A DNA stretch of 64,000 nucleotides, from contig NZ_CP104578.1 of the NCBI RefSeq assembly GCF_036826855.1, positions 7,498,501-7,562,500 on the forward strand, given 5' to 3'. This document shows, in pieces, positions 17,176-26,826 of the stretch. The translations under genes and the position numbers were made by a program. Every line of letters begins with the position of its first letter. The stretch's first letter is position 1. The stretch comes from Streptomyces sp. SJL17-4. GTDB taxonomy: Bacteria > Actinomycetota > Actinomycetes > Streptomycetales > Streptomycetaceae. The notes under the pieces were generated by a model, which saw only the letters and a program-made list of their open reading frames with translations, searched no databases and was not told where the DNA came from.

Positions 17176-17635
17176 GCCGCCGGTCGAGGCGGCGTGCGGC
17201 GTCCCGGAAGGACAGCCCCACGCCCGGTCCGGCGAGGCGCATGGCCAGCCGGAACGGCGCGGCGCCGTCGGCGGCCATCGTCCACCGCAGCCGGGTGCCC
17301 TTCCCGGAGGGGGAGAGGGCCCACTCCTCCGCGAGCGCCGCCATGCCGGGGGCGTTGGTCGAGTCGACCCGGTAGGCGTACCGGGCGTCGGGCTCGGAGG
17401 CGAGGATCGTCTCCTCGAAGACGATCCCGCCCCGGAGGCGTACCGTCCGCCCCGTCCCGTCGCTCGACGGGACGGCCGAGGCGACCGCGGTGAACCAGGC
17501 GGGCAGGCTCCCCACCTCCACGGCGAGGGACCGGTAGACGGTCGGGGGCGGTGCGGCGAGCGTCGCCGTGAAGACCAGACGGACGGGTGCAGACGCGGTG
17601 AAGTCGAGCTCCACCGGCCTCAGTCGGCGTGCCAT
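17135..17635 (-). CDS. SRPBCC family protein
   Basis: A 166-residue START/polyketide-cyclase-like protein: [30 protein letters not shown] at the N-terminus, a central [27 protein letters not shown] sheet, and [39 protein letters not shown] forming the long C-terminal helix. Likely binds a hydrophobic ligand; function unknown. ATG 17635 fits the domain start. Its last 41 bp overlap the end of the convergent Cds1-like gene. A second SRPBCC gene follows upstream on the same strand. Confidence 0.8.
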   Translation of the reverse strand: MARRLRPVELDFTASAPVRLVFTATLAAPPPTVYRSLAVEVGSLPAWFTAVASAVPSSDGTGRTVRLRGGIVFEETILASEPDARYAYRVDSTNAPGMAALAEEWALSPSGKGTRLRWTMAADGAAPFRLAMRLAGPGVGLSFRDAARRLDRRLTPARPPSPGTVR

Positions 17636-17818
17636 GAACCCTCCCGGGGTGGGGCGCGAGCGGATGCAGCACCATAGCTGACGCGCTGTCAACAGCACAG
17701 GGCCCGAGCCCCCACCGCCCCTGCATGACCCCCCACCGCCCTGGGGGTCCCCCTGGACGAAGTCCTTGGGGGAGGAACGATTGCCCACAACGGGGGGCGG
17801 GCCCGGCGGGGCGCGAGG

Positions 17819-18265
17819 TCATCGGTCCCGCAGGAGGCCGTCCACCGCCCGGCCGAACAGGGCCCGGCCCGCCCACCCGAGCACCGGGTCGAAGGCCCGC
17901 GGTACGCCCCGTACGGACAGTTCCTCCGTCCACACCACCCGGCTCCCGCCGCCCGGCATCTCTGTCACCTCGACGAGCGCCCAGCCCCGTACCACCCGCC
18001 CGGACTTCTCCAGACGGCAGACACCCGCCCGGCCTGCCCCCGACCCCGGCGGTTCCCAGCGGACGACTTCCATCGGGTCGTCGAAGGACAGCCGGCCGAT
18101 ACCCGTACGGGCCGTGAACCGGGTCCCGGCCCGGTTCGGCCCCGGTGTCAGCACGCGCGTGCGGGTCAGCGGCACCTGGCGGCCGTGCGCCGGCCAGTCC
18201 GTGAGCCGCCGCCACACCTCGTCCGGAGCCGGCGACACGGTCCGCTCGACCCGGAAGAGGGTCAC
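17819..18265 (-). CDS. SRPBCC family (polyketide cyclase/dehydrase-like) protein
   Basis: A 148-residue helix-grip protein: RVERTVSPAPDEVWRRLTDWPAHGRQVPLTRTRVL, then FTARTGIGRLSFDDPMEVVRWEPP and a C-terminal helix WAGRALFGRAVDGLLRDR. It resembles the common actinobacterial SRPBCC proteins annotated as cyclase/dehydrase or lipid transport. It is 22 bp downstream of the DeoR regulator on the same strand, so the two are probably co-transcribed. The GTG start at 18265 is the longest reasonable one. Confidence 0.8.
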   Translation of the reverse strand: MTLFRVERTVSPAPDEVWRRLTDWPAHGRQVPLTRTRVLTPGPNRAGTRFTARTGIGRLSFDDPMEVVRWEPPGSGAGRAGVCRLEKSGRVVRGWALVEVTEMPGGGSRVVWTEELSVRGVPRAFDPVLGWAGRALFGRAVDGLLRDR

Positions 18266-18287
18266 GCCCGGTCCCCGGGAAGGAGGC

Positions 18288-19115
18288 TCACGCCTGCTCC
18301 TCGCCCGCCACCACGAGCCCCGGCAGGTGCTCCGCCACCTCGGCCCGTACGTCCTCGGGCAGGCCCCGGTCCGTCACCCAGGTGTCCACCTCGTCCAGCC
18401 CGGCGAACGAACTCAGGCCCACCGTCCCCCACTTGGTGTGGTCGGCGACCACCACGACCCGGCGCGCCGACCGCATCAGGCATCCGTTCGTCTCGGCCTC
18501 CGCCAGGTTCGGCGTGGACAGACCCGCCTCCACCGAGATGCCGTGCACCCCGAGGAACAGCAGGTCGAAGTGGAGCGAGCGGACCGCCCGGTCCGCCACC
18601 GGCCCCACCAGGGCGTCGGACGGCGTGCGCACCCCGCCCGTGAGGACCACCGTGGCCGCCCCGCGCCGCGACTCCCCACCCGTGCCCGCCAGTTGGGCCT
18701 CGTGGAACACGTCCGCGACCCGGACCGAGTTCGTCACCACGGTCAGGTCCGGCACGTCGAGCAGATGCCGGGCCAGGGCGTACGTCGTCGTTCCGCCGGA
18801 CAGGGCGATCGCGCTGCCCGGCGCGACCATCGCCGCCGCCGTCCGGGCGATCTCGTCCTTGGCGCTCGGTTCGAGCACCGACTTGGCCTCGAAGCCCGGC
18901 TCGTGGGTACTCGCCTCGACCACCGGAACGGCCCCGCCGTGCACCTTCGCGAGCATGCCCTGCCGGGCCAGCGCGTCCAGGTCGCGACGGATCGTCATGT
19001 CCGAGACGCTGAGGCGCCGGGTCAGCTCGTTGACCCGTACACCGCCGCGCCGCCGGACCTCGTCGAGGATCAGGGCACGCCGCTGCTCCGCGAGGAGGTT
19101 CTGGTTGTCAGTCAC
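18288..19115 (-). CDS. DeoR family transcriptional regulator
   Basis: A 275-residue DeoR-type repressor: N-terminal HTH (AEQRRALILDEVRRRGGVRVNELTRRLSVSDMTIRRDLDALARQGMLAKVHGGAV, about 7-62) and a DeoR sensor domain with GGTTTYALARHL, TVVTNSVRVA and TNGCLMRSARRVVVVADHTKWG. These regulators sense phosphosugars. GTG 19115 is chosen because the HTH begins immediately after; the frame extends upstream without coding character. It is divergent from the large membrane hydrolase gene and precedes an SRPBCC gene; neither is an obvious sugar gene. Confidence 0.9.
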   Translation of the reverse strand: MTDNQNLLAEQRRALILDEVRRRGGVRVNELTRRLSVSDMTIRRDLDALARQGMLAKVHGGAVPVVEASTHEPGFEAKSVLEPSAKDEIARTAAAMVAPGSAIALSGGTTTYALARHLLDVPDLTVVTNSVRVADVFHEAQLAGTGGESRRGAATVVLTGGVRTPSDALVGPVADRAVRSLHFDLLFLGVHGISVEAGLSTPNLAEAETNGCLMRSARRVVVVADHTKWGTVGLSSFAGLDEVDTWVTDRGLPEDVRAEVAEHLPGLVVAGEEQA

Positions 19116-19249
19116 CGCCGGGGCCGGTCCTTCCGCAGGAGACAAGGGGATGGGTGTCGGATTCGGTGAGGAACGGTGCGCGGGCGCACCACTGTCCGCG
19201 ATCCTGGTGCCGACGTCGCATCTTCCCACCCTGAGAGGAAGTCCCCTCA

Positions 19250-21763
19250 GTGTCCCCTGCCACACCCGCTCCGGAGAGCGGGGGCGCGGCGCTCGAACTC
19301 CTTGTCCACGGAGTCGGCGGAGCCACCCCCCAGGACATGCTCGACGACCCGAGGACGGTACGGATCACGGGCGACCGGACCGCCGCGATGCACCGGCGCG
19401 CCGAGGACCTCGACGCCGAGGAGCACCCGGAGCGGTACGCGGCCCGTCCGGTCCCGGAGGCGTACGTCTGGTCCAATCTGACCTCGGGCGACGGCGCCCG
19501 CGCCCTGTGGCTGCTGCTCCTGCCCTTCATGGTCGCCAATCTCGCGCACTGGATGCGCCCGCCCGCCCAGGGTCGGCCGGGACTCGTCCGGTTGTACGGT
19601 GTCCTCGTCCGGCTGGTCGCCCTCACCCTCACCGTGTTGCTCACCGCCGCGGCCTGCGAGGTCGCGCTCGACCTGACGGCGTGGCAGTGCGCCGCGAGCA
19701 CCGCGTGCACCGACGCGTACTCCTGGCTCGGCTTCCTCTCCGAGGCGAGGGGCGGCTGGTGGTCGGCGCCCGGCCGCCGCCTCGCCCTCGCCGCCCTGGT
19801 GCCGACCCTGCTCGTGTGCCTCCTCTGGTACCTGTCGAACCGGACGTGGAGCGCCTACGAGGCCCAGCGCCCGCCCACCGGGTACGACGACCCCGTGGCG
19901 GAACCACGGGCCACCACAGCGGCGGCCACCACAGCGGCGGCCCCCACGGCGGCGGCCCCCACGGCGGCGGCCCCCACGGCGGCGGCCCCCGCGACGGAGG
20001 GATCCACCGACACACAGGGGTCCGCCGACACGGAGAGCGCCGACCGGGGGGACGACGGTCCCGGGCCCGTCGGACTGCGGCCCGCCCTCGGCCGCCCCGG
20101 GTTCTGGTACGGGCGCCGGCTCGTCGCACGCCTCAGGGCCGCGCACGCCGCCGCCGGATTCCTCACCGTCGCCGCCGCCCTCGCCACGGCCACCGCCCGG
20201 CACGACGTCACCACCCCGGGCGGCGGCGCCGTCCTCGGCCGGGCCCTCCAGGCCGCCGTCGCCGCCCTCGCGGTGCTCGTCCTCTGGGTGGTGTGCCGTC
20301 GAGGCCGCAGTGAGCGCCGCCTCGACCTGCGGGTCGAACGCGCCCTGGTCTCCTGGCTGCCCGGCGTCTCGCTCGCGCTGCTTGCGCTCACCGCCCTGTA
20401 CGCGGGCTGGTCCCGCCCCGGCTGGACCTCCGGCGGAGCCCTGCCCGGCAGTGTCGCCTTCGGCGGACTCACCCTCGCCCAGGGCGGCCTCGTCGTCGCC
20501 CTCGGCGCCGTCGCCGTGCTCCTCCAGCGCCCCGGCAGGGACGCCCGTACCGTCCTGTGCGGACTCGGCGGACCCGCCGTCGCCATGCTCGCCTGCGCCC
20601 TCGCCGGAGTGATGTCCGGTGGTGTCGCCCAGCGGGTCGCCGACTGGCTCGACGGACCCGCCACCCCCGGCATGGGCGACGCCGGCCCCCGGATCGTCCC
20701 GCCCGTGCTGCTCAGCTGGCAGGCGTCCGTCATCCCCGTGCTGCTCCTGCTGCTGCTCGTGCCCGCCGTTCTCCTCGCCGTACGGACCGTGCTCGCCGGA
20801 CGCCGCCTGCGCGCCCGGGTCGAGGCCGACTACGACGCCGCCGACGAACGCGACCCCGTCCGCACCGGCCAGATCGCGGCCGGCCGGGCCCGGGCGTCGC
20901 TCACCGACTCCGCGCCCGTCCTCGTCGGCGTCGTCTCCGGAGCCACCCTGCTCCTCGGGGCGGGCTCCGTCGCCGGAGCCTGGGCCAGCGGAAACGTCCC
21001 GGGCCGGGCCTTCGACGGAGCCCACCCGGCGATCGCCTCCCTGGCCACCGCCACCCAGTCCATCGGCTCCTGGATGATCGGCTTCGGCTTCCTGCTCTTC
21101 GTCACCTGGGGACGGCGCGCCTACCGGGACGCATCCGCCCGACGCACCATCGGCATCCTCTGGGACGTCGGCACCTTCTGGCCGCGCGCCGCCCACCCGT
21201 TCGCCCCGCCCTGCTACGCCGAGCGGGCGGTCCCCGACCTGACGTGGCGGATGAGCTCCTGGACCCGGAGCACCGGTGGCCGGCTCGTCATCTCGGGCCA
21301 CTCGCAGGGCAGCGTGCTCGCCGCGGCCGCGGTCTGGCAGTTGCCGTCCGCCACCCGGGGCCGGGTCGCGCTCCTCACGTACGGCTCACCGCTGGAGCGG
21401 CTCTACGGGCGCTGGTTCCCGGCCTACTTCGGCCCGGAGGCGCTGCGCGCGCTGAACCGTACGGTCCATTGCTGGACCAATCTGTACCGCGCCACCGACC
21501 CCATCGGCGGACCCGTCCGGGTTCCCGCCGAGGACGGCAGGCCAGCCGTCGACGCGGCGGTCCTGCTCGACCCGGTCGCCTACGGCCGCACCCGCGCCCA
21601 TCCGCTGCCCGAACCGATCCTGGGGCACTCCGACTACCAGGCCGACCCGGCGTTCGCCCACCGGCGCGGCGCCCTCCTGGACCGGCTCCCACCCGCCGTA
21701 CCCCACCAGCGTGAGCCGAACTCGACGGCGGATCAGGGGAGTTCGGGCAGATCCTCCGGATAG
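19250..21763 (+). CDS. Large polytopic membrane protein with split alpha/beta-hydrolase domain
   Basis: An 837-residue protein. Residues 14-30 ([17 protein letters not shown]) look like the first strand and oxyanion-hole loop of an alpha/beta hydrolase. About 11 membrane helices follow (first near 86-102, last near 608-625). Residues 677-694 give [18 protein letters not shown], a nucleophile elbow with Ser685, then Asp750 (RATDPIGG) and His793 (GHSDYQ), a plausible triad. The fold is thus interrupted by a membrane domain of roughly 500 residues. Residues about 223-247 are an Ala/Thr/Pro repeat. The substrate, perhaps a lipid, is unknown. The 3' end overlaps the convergent AAA gene by 31 bp. 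Confidence 0.82.
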   Translation: MSPATPAPESGGAALELLVHGVGGATPQDMLDDPRTVRITGDRTAAMHRRAEDLDAEEHPERYAARPVPEAYVWSNLTSGDGARALWLLLLPFMVANLAHWMRPPAQGRPGLVRLYGVLVRLVALTLTVLLTAAACEVALDLTAWQCAASTACTDAYSWLGFLSEARGGWWSAPGRRLALAALVPTLLVCLLWYLSNRTWSAYEAQRPPTGYDDPVAEPRATTAAATTAAAPTAAAPTAAAPTAAAPATEGSTDTQGSADTESADRGDDGPGPVGLRPALGRPGFWYGRRLVARLRAAHAAAGFLTVAAALATATARHDVTTPGGGAVLGRALQAAVAALAVLVLWVVCRRGRSERRLDLRVERALVSWLPGVSLALLALTALYAGWSRPGWTSGGALPGSVAFGGLTLAQGGLVVALGAVAVLLQRPGRDARTVLCGLGGPAVAMLACALAGVMSGGVAQRVADWLDGPATPGMGDAGPRIVPPVLLSWQASVIPVLLLLLLVPAVLLAVRTVLAGRRLRARVEADYDAADERDPVRTGQIAAGRARASLTDSAPVLVGVVSGATLLLGAGSVAGAWASGNVPGRAFDGAHPAIASLATATQSIGSWMIGFGFLLFVTWGRRAYRDASARRTIGILWDVGTFWPRAAHPFAPPCYAERAVPDLTWRMSSWTRSTGGRLVISGHSQGSVLAAAAVWQLPSATRGRVALLTYGSPLERLYGRWFPAYFGPEALRALNRTVHCWTNLYRATDPIGGPVRVPAEDGRPAVDAAVLLDPVAYGRTRAHPLPEPILGHSDYQADPAFAHRRGALLDRLPPAVPHQREPNSTADQGSSGRSSG
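19916..19990. repeat. 15-bp tandem repeat inside the membrane hydrolase gene
   Basis: Five copies of ACAGCGGCGGCCACC / ACGGCGGCGGCCCCC in frame, encoding a TAAA(T/P) repeat in a cytoplasmic linker. In-frame length changes would be tolerated. Confidence 0.85.
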
Positions 21764-24138
21764 AGCAGCGTCAGGTCGTCCGTGCTCGCCTCGGGGAGCT
21801 CGGCGACCCGGCCCGCGTGCCGCTCCACCATCGACTCGAACGTCTGTCGCGCCGTACGCCCGTTGCCGAAGGCCGGGCCCTTGGGCAGCTTCGTGAAGTA
21901 CCCGAGCAGCGCCGCGTCGGTGCCCGGGGCGAGCCGGTACTCGTGCTCGTCCGCCTGCTGACCCACGATCCGCAGCAGCTCGTCCGGGTCGTAGTCGCCG
22001 AAGGTGATGGTCCGGGAGAAACGGCTCGCCACACCGGGGTTGACGGTGAGGAAGCGCTCCATCTCCGCCGTATAGCCCGCGACGATCACCACCACCGCGT
22101 CCCGGTGGTCCTCCATCAGCTTCACCAGCGTGTCGATCGCCTCACGGCCGAAGTCCCGGCCCGAGTCCTCCGGCGACAGGGCGTACGCCTCGTCGACGAA
22201 CAGCACCCCGCCGCGCGCCCGGTCGAAGGCCTCCTGGGTACGGATCGCCGTCGAGCCGATGTGCTCGCCGACCAGGTCCACCCGGGAGACCTCCACCAGA
22301 TGCCCGCGCTCCAGGACCCCGAGCGAGGCGAGGATCTCGCCGTACAGCCGGGCCACCGTCGTCTTTCCCGTGCCCGGGTTGCCCGTGAACACCAGATGGC
22401 GGCGGACCGAGGCCGCCTTGAGCCCCGCCTCCTGCCGTCTGCGCCCCACCTCGATCATGTTGGTGAGGGTCCGGACCTCCAGCTTGACGCTCTCCAGACC
22501 CACCAGGGCGTCCAGCTCGCCGAGCACGTCCTGCGAGGAGCGGGTGTCCACCGCCGGAACGTCCGGGACCGGTACGGCGGCCGGGACACGCGGCGAAGGC
22601 ACCGTCCCGAGCAGCCCCCCGGACTGAGTGGCCGTCAGCACCGTCCCGCCGTCGGGCACGGAGGACCGGACCGCGCTCTCGTCACTGGTGCAGTCCTCGG
22701 CGCTCGCGCCCTCCTCCGGGAACTCGTAACCACCGCGCGCGCACCGCTCCGTACGGCACTTGCGCAGGGTGGTCCGGCAGCCGTCGGTGACGTGGAACCC
22801 GTACCCGCCGCTGCCCGTGACCCGGCAGCCGGTGAAGGAGCCGCGGCCCTCCGCCGACACGTAGAAGCCGGCCTCGGCGGGCGAGGTGACCGTGCACCGG
22901 TCGATCGTGGGGTCGGCGCCCTTGGTGACGATGACCCCGGTCTGTACGGAGTCGATCGTGCAGCCGCCGAGGGTGCCGCCGCTGCCGTGGTCCCGGAACC
23001 AGGCGCCCGTCGACGCCTCCCGGATCCGGCAGTCGTCGAGCTGGGCCGTCGCCCCGTCGCTCACCGACACCGCCGTGTTCCGCACCTGCGACAGATCGCT
23101 GTCCACCACGTCAACCCGCGAACCCCGGTCGAGGACGAACAGCGCGTCCGGTACGTCGTGCACCCGGCAGGCGTCGAGCACGGCGGTCGCCCCGTCGCTC
23201 ACCCACACCGCCGGGTAGTCGCCCGTACTGTCGTGGATCTCGCACTGGTTGGCGTCCACCCGGGTCCCCGGGTCCCATACCGAGAGGCCGTTGCGGCCGA
23301 AGCGGCGGACGGTCGACCGGGTCAGCGTGAGGACCGAGCGCGAGCGGAGGTCGACGGCGTTCTCCGGGACGTCGTGGATGTCGCAGTCGGAGAGCGTCAG
23401 CACCGCGTCGGTGTCGAGCGTGATGCCGTCGCCCGAGGTGCGGTGCACCGAGGAGTCGGTGAGATGGGCGGTGGCACGGGCCGCGATCTGGAGCCCCGCG
23501 CCCTTGATCTCGTACACCTCGCAGCCGACGCCTTCGAGTCCGCTGCCCTCACCGGTCACGGCGATCCCGGCGCCGGAGGCGTGGTGCACCCGGCAGCGCT
23601 CGAGCCGCGGATGCGCCCCGCCCCGCACCGAGACGCCCGCCTGCCCGGCGGAGACCACCTCGCACTCCTCGAACACCCCGCCCGCGCCGTCGACCACGGC
23701 GATGCCGACCCCGGCGGGATTGTCGACGGTGCAGCGGCGGACCGTCGGCCGGGCCGCGCCCCGCACCTCTATCCCGGCCGCGGAGCGGGTCATGATGCGC
23801 AGATCGAGGAGCTCGGGGGTGCCGTCCTCGATGAGGAGCGCCGGCGCGGCGACGTCCTGCCCTTCGATGTGGAGGTCCTGCACGGTGACGGAGGCGCGCA
23901 GCGTCAGCGGCACCCCGTCCGGCGGCGCGATCCGCACCGAGCCGATCGCGCCCTCGGGGCCGCGCAGGGTGACGGCCCGCCGCACTACGAGGTTCTCCCG
24001 GTAGGTGCCGGGAGCGACGGTGAGCACGTCCCCGTCCCCGGCCGCCTCGAGTGCGGCGGCGAGCGAGGGGTACTCACCCGTGCGGCGCCGCCACCTCGAT
24101 GTGCCGGTGTGCGTCACCTGGACCGTGCCCTGTGCCAT
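21733..24138 (-). CDS. Right-handed beta-helix / CbbX-type AAA ATPase fusion
   Basis: An 801-residue protein with two parts. Residues about 15-500 are successive 22-24-residue turns of a parallel beta-helix (pectate-lyase or NosD/carbohydrate-binding type; opening [29 protein letters not shown]). Residues about 530-801 are a CbbX/SpoVK-type AAA domain: [14 protein letters not shown], Walker [14 protein letters not shown] (about 585-597), Walker [13 protein letters not shown], sensor VIVAGY, arginine finger region [14 protein letters not shown] domains of this type occur in CbbX and in type VII secretion EccA. ATG 24138 matches the fold start. It is cytosolic as no signal peptide is visible. 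Partner and role unknown. Confidence 0.87.
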   Translation of the reverse strand: MAQGTVQVTHTGTSRWRRRTGEYPSLAAALEAAGDGDVLTVAPGTYRENLVVRRAVTLRGPEGAIGSVRIAPPDGVPLTLRASVTVQDLHIEGQDVAAPALLIEDGTPELLDLRIMTRSAAGIEVRGAARPTVRRCTVDNPAGVGIAVVDGAGGVFEECEVVSAGQAGVSVRGGAHPRLERCRVHHASGAGIAVTGEGSGLEGVGCEVYEIKGAGLQIAARATAHLTDSSVHRTSGDGITLDTDAVLTLSDCDIHDVPENAVDLRSRSVLTLTRSTVRRFGRNGLSVWDPGTRVDANQCEIHDSTGDYPAVWVSDGATAVLDACRVHDVPDALFVLDRGSRVDVVDSDLSQVRNTAVSVSDGATAQLDDCRIREASTGAWFRDHGSGGTLGGCTIDSVQTGVIVTKGADPTIDRCTVTSPAEAGFYVSAEGRGSFTGCRVTGSGGYGFHVTDGCRTTLRKCRTERCARGGYEFPEEGASAEDCTSDESAVRSSVPDGGTVLTATQSGGLLGTVPSPRVPAAVPVPDVPAVDTRSSQDVLGELDALVGLESVKLEVRTLTNMIEVGRRRQEAGLKAASVRRHLVFTGNPGTGKTTVARLYGEILASLGVLERGHLVEVSRVDLVGEHIGSTAIRTQEAFDRARGGVLFVDEAYALSPEDSGRDFGREAIDTLVKLMEDHRDAVVVIVAGYTAEMERFLTVNPGVASRFSRTITFGDYDPDELLRIVGQQADEHEYRLAPGTDAALLGYFTKLPKGPAFGNGRTARQTFESMVERHAGRVAELPEASTDDLTLLYPEDLPELP

Positions 24139-24373
24139 GGGTGTGTCCTGCCCCCGCCTCATGCCTCGCCGCTGATCCGATGCCCCACCGTAGCGCGCGC
24201 GGGGGCACGGGGTTGACGGGTCGTGGACCCGCACGCGTACCCGCGGCGGGGTGGGCGCCGGGCTCATGTCACGCCCGGTCAGGGGACGGTCGCCGATGGT
24301 CGAGGTCGGTCGGGCTCGGTCGCGCACCGGCCCTGCCGGACGCCGGATCCCGCCCCCGGTTCGACCCGCGGAT

Positions 24374-24982
24374 TCAGCTGCCGGTTCCGGTGCGGCCCCA
24401 GTCCGGGCCGGTCGCCGCCCACGCGCGGTCGAGGCGTGCGTACCGCGTCAGCAGCAGGCGGCGTACGGCGAGGCGTCGGACGATCTCCACCATGAGACCC
24501 GCGAGCAGAGCGACGGTCAGACCGGCGACGATCGCATGGGCGCGGGCGGTGTCCGCGCGCATCGGCGGGGCCACGGGGTCTCCGTGACGGTCGGTCCAGA
24601 GGGGGAAGGTGGCACCCGGGGCGGAGGTCCGCCGGGCCGTCGTCACCGTTCCCGTACGGGCCGAGCCGTCGGGTGCCGTCCACTCGGCCACGACGGAGCG
24701 GCGCAGCCGTTCCTCGCCGGCCGCCTCGGCGGTCCGGGGGCCGCCCGCGGGCCGGTCGGCGGGCCCGACGACCCGGGCCGTGGTCGGCAGGCGCTGCTCC
24801 TGCTGGGTGCGGACCGCGCGCTGGAGCGAGCCGTGGGCGGAGGTGCCGGCCGCCAGGCCGGTCAGGGGCACCACGAGACAGAGCAGCGCGACCGACACGA
24901 AGGCGACCCAGGCCTCGACGAGATCCGTGGTCCGGCGCAGGGAATTGTGCCGCCAGCGCCAGAGTCCGATGGCAGCGCGCAC
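24374..24982 (-). CDS. Rv1733c family membrane protein
   Basis: A 202-residue protein with two membrane helices ([23 protein letters not shown], about 24-46, and [19 protein letters not shown], about 150-168) flanking an exported loop with the conserved [17 protein letters not shown] and [18 protein letters not shown] segments. This is the arrangement of the Rv1733c family, a dormancy-regulated membrane protein in mycobacteria of unknown function, present in several copies in Streptomyces. GTG 24982 is the start. It is a single gene. Confidence 0.86.
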   Translation of the reverse strand: MRAAIGLWRWRHNSLRRTTDLVEAWVAFVSVALLCLVVPLTGLAAGTSAHGSLQRAVRTQQEQRLPTTARVVGPADRPAGGPRTAEAAGEERLRRSVVAEWTAPDGSARTGTVTTARRTSAPGATFPLWTDRHGDPVAPPMRADTARAHAIVAGLTVALLAGLMVEIVRRLAVRRLLLTRYARLDRAWAATGPDWGRTGTGS

Positions 24983-25092
24983 GTCGGAACCCCCTCGTTG
25001 TCCACAGCTCCTTCAACGAGTGTGCCCCGGGGGCGGGTTCCCCGCCTGTCGGGCCGGTGACGTGTGACGGGGTCCCTTGGCGCGGGCGGGGC

Positions 25093-25917
25093 TCAGTCCA
25101 GGATCTTCACCTCGTCGCCGACCCGGACGGTGCCGGTGTGCTCGGGGACGAGGTTCTGGCCGAAGATGACCCGGCCGTCGCTCCTGCGGTGCCGGGCGAG
25201 GGTCCACAGCGGCTCCTTGCCGCGCTCGGCGGTGAACTGGTTCGTCGTGGTGACGACACAGCGCCCGCACGGCCGGGCGACCCGGAAGGTGACCTCTCCG
25301 ACGGCGAGGCGCGTCCAGCCGTCCTCCGCCCAGGGCGAGGTGCCCTCGATCACGAGGTTCGGCCGGAACCGGTTCATCGGAAGCGGGCCTTCATGGGCGT
25401 GGTCCCCCTGCGCGATCAGGGAATTGAGGGCGTCCAGCGAGGAGGTGGTGGTGACGAGCAGCGGATAGCCGTCCGCGAAGCTCACCGTCTCCCCGGGCAG
25501 CGCGTAGTCGGGGTCGACCGGACGCCGGTGCTCGGGCGCGTCCATGTGGACGAGCCGGAACTCGCCCTCCAGATAAGCCGAGAGCCAGCCGGCCGCCTCG
25601 GGGCCGGCCGGCACCGCCTCCACGGGCTTGTCGAAGATGTCCACGGTGACCGTGGACGAGGGGGGCGGCACCTCGACGGTCAGCGGCGGGTGGCCGGACG
25701 CGGACAGCGTGACGCCGCCGCCCGGCAGCGGCTCCGCCGTGGCCAACGCCATCCGGGGGTGACGGCGTTGGGTCACGACCTTGTCCGCCGCGTCGACGAC
25801 GGCCCAGCGCCGGTCCCCGGCCAGCCCCCAGGGCTGGACCTCGGCCTCCGCGGGGGCCAGCGCACGCATGGCCTTCACCGGATGGACGTGGACGGAGCGG
25901 AGCAAAGGAGTCGGCAT
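25093..25917 (-). CDS. MOSC domain protein (MOSC_N plus MOSC)
   Basis: A 274-residue protein with an N-terminal MOSC_N beta-barrel domain (LRSVHVHPVKAMRALAPAEAEVQPWGLAGDRRWAVVD) and a C-terminal MOSC domain (MNRFRPNLVIEG, VARPCGRCVVTTTNQ with the conserved Cys, and the late GQNLVPEHTGTVRVGDEVKIL). MOSC proteins such as mARC and YcbX handle molybdenum cofactor and reduce N-hydroxylated bases; here the ferredoxin domain of YcbX is absent, so an external electron donor would be needed. ATG 25917 has a good GGAG. Single gene. Confidence 0.9.
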   Translation of the reverse strand: MPTPLLRSVHVHPVKAMRALAPAEAEVQPWGLAGDRRWAVVDAADKVVTQRRHPRMALATAEPLPGGGVTLSASGHPPLTVEVPPPSSTVTVDIFDKPVEAVPAGPEAAGWLSAYLEGEFRLVHMDAPEHRRPVDPDYALPGETVSFADGYPLLVTTTSSLDALNSLIAQGDHAHEGPLPMNRFRPNLVIEGTSPWAEDGWTRLAVGEVTFRVARPCGRCVVTTTNQFTAERGKEPLWTLARHRRSDGRVIFGQNLVPEHTGTVRVGDEVKILD

Positions 25918-25972
25918 GCGGTCATCCTGCCAGCCGCTCCGGACCCGACGTCGTCCGGAGGGTGAAAGCCGG

Positions 25973-26479
25973 TCAGTAGCCTCCGCCCTGGTAGGGACGG
26001 TTGTACGGGTCGTCGTACTGCATCGGGGCGGGGGCGGGCCGGGGTGCCGCCGGACGCATCGCCTCGTACCCCGCGGGGGCGGGACGGGGCGGCTGCGCGT
26101 ACTGGCCGCCCTGGTAGCCGCCGCGCGGGGCCACCTGCTGCTGCGGGATGTACGGGGCGGGTGCGTGCTGCAGGGGTACGGGGGCCATCTGCGGCGCGGG
26201 CTGCGGGTATCCGTAGCCGTTGCCGTACGAGGGCTGCGGGCTGGGCGCCGCCGGGAGGGCGGGCAGTGCCGCGGGGAGCGCCGGCAGGTAGGAACCGCTG
26301 GAGGGGAAGCTGCTGCCGGTGGCCGGGAAGCTGCTGCCGGTGTCGTAGGCGGCGGGCACTCGGATCGGGGCGATCTGAGGCGTGCCCCGCTCCGCGACCA
26401 GGGAGTCGTAGATCGGGGTGTCCGGGAAGGACGGCGCGGTGTGGTAACCGCCTCCATAGGTGGAGCGGGGGGAGGTCAT
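25973..26479 (-). CDS. DUF6643-like Pro/Gly/Tyr/Gln-rich protein
   Basis: A 168-residue low-complexity protein. The N-terminus MTSPRSTYGGGYHTAPSF and DTPIYDSLVAERGTPQIAPI is well ordered and strongly conserved in Streptomyces as I recall; the remainder is rich in Pro, Tyr, Gln, Ala and Gly. No signal peptide or membrane segment. Function unknown; the composition suggests a disordered or scaffold-like protein. An unusually A+T-rich leader of over 300 bp lies upstream, which hints at developmental or complex regulation. Confidence 0.75.
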   Translation of the reverse strand: MTSPRSTYGGGYHTAPSFPDTPIYDSLVAERGTPQIAPIRVPAAYDTGSSFPATGSSFPSSGSYLPALPAALPALPAAPSPQPSYGNGYGYPQPAPQMAPVPLQHAPAPYIPQQQVAPRGGYQGGQYAQPPRPAPAGYEAMRPAAPRPAPAPMQYDDPYNRPYQGGGY

Positions 26480-26826
26480 GGCACATAAGTTAAGCCCACG
26501 ATGTGCTGGTTGGGGAGCCTGATTAGAGGGTTGTTTGACGGGCTTCGTGAAGAAGTGGATCCCCAATCCGAGCGAACGTGCCAAAAACGGGCGACGGAAC
26601 GCGCCAAGATCATGTAAAAGCCGAGTTCGGAGGGGGTTACCGGCGGGTCGGGGGCCCTGGAGCGGTCGGCCGCCCCCGGGCATGAAGAACACATAAAGAA
26701 AAGGTGCCGGGAAGGCGTGCGGGGAGTGATCATGGGCATGCTTAAGCGTCAATCCACGGATCTCCGGGGCGATGTGTACACGCCGAATTGACGGCACTAC
26801 TCCCCGTGTCGGGAAAACTCTTTCCG
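26480..26826. other. Long intergenic leader upstream of the DUF6643-like gene
   Basis: 347 bp without a supported gene and visibly richer in A+T than its surroundings (for example ACATAAAGAAAAGG near 26691-26704 and GGGAAAACTCTTTCCG near 26812-26827). On the minus strand a TTGACG occurs near 26748-26753 (reading toward the DUF6643-like gene), a possible -35 element, but I could not settle a matching -10. On the plus strand TTGACG lies at 26787-26792. It is likely a promoter region plus long 5' UTR; a small RNA cannot be excluded. Confidence 0.45.

Noticed and set aside
19247..21301. 684-codon minus-strand open frame opposite the large membrane hydrolase
   Set aside because: Shadow of high GC3 bias; amino-acid content is Gly/Arg/Asp-rich without domains, and the plus-strand gene has membrane helices and a catalytic triad.
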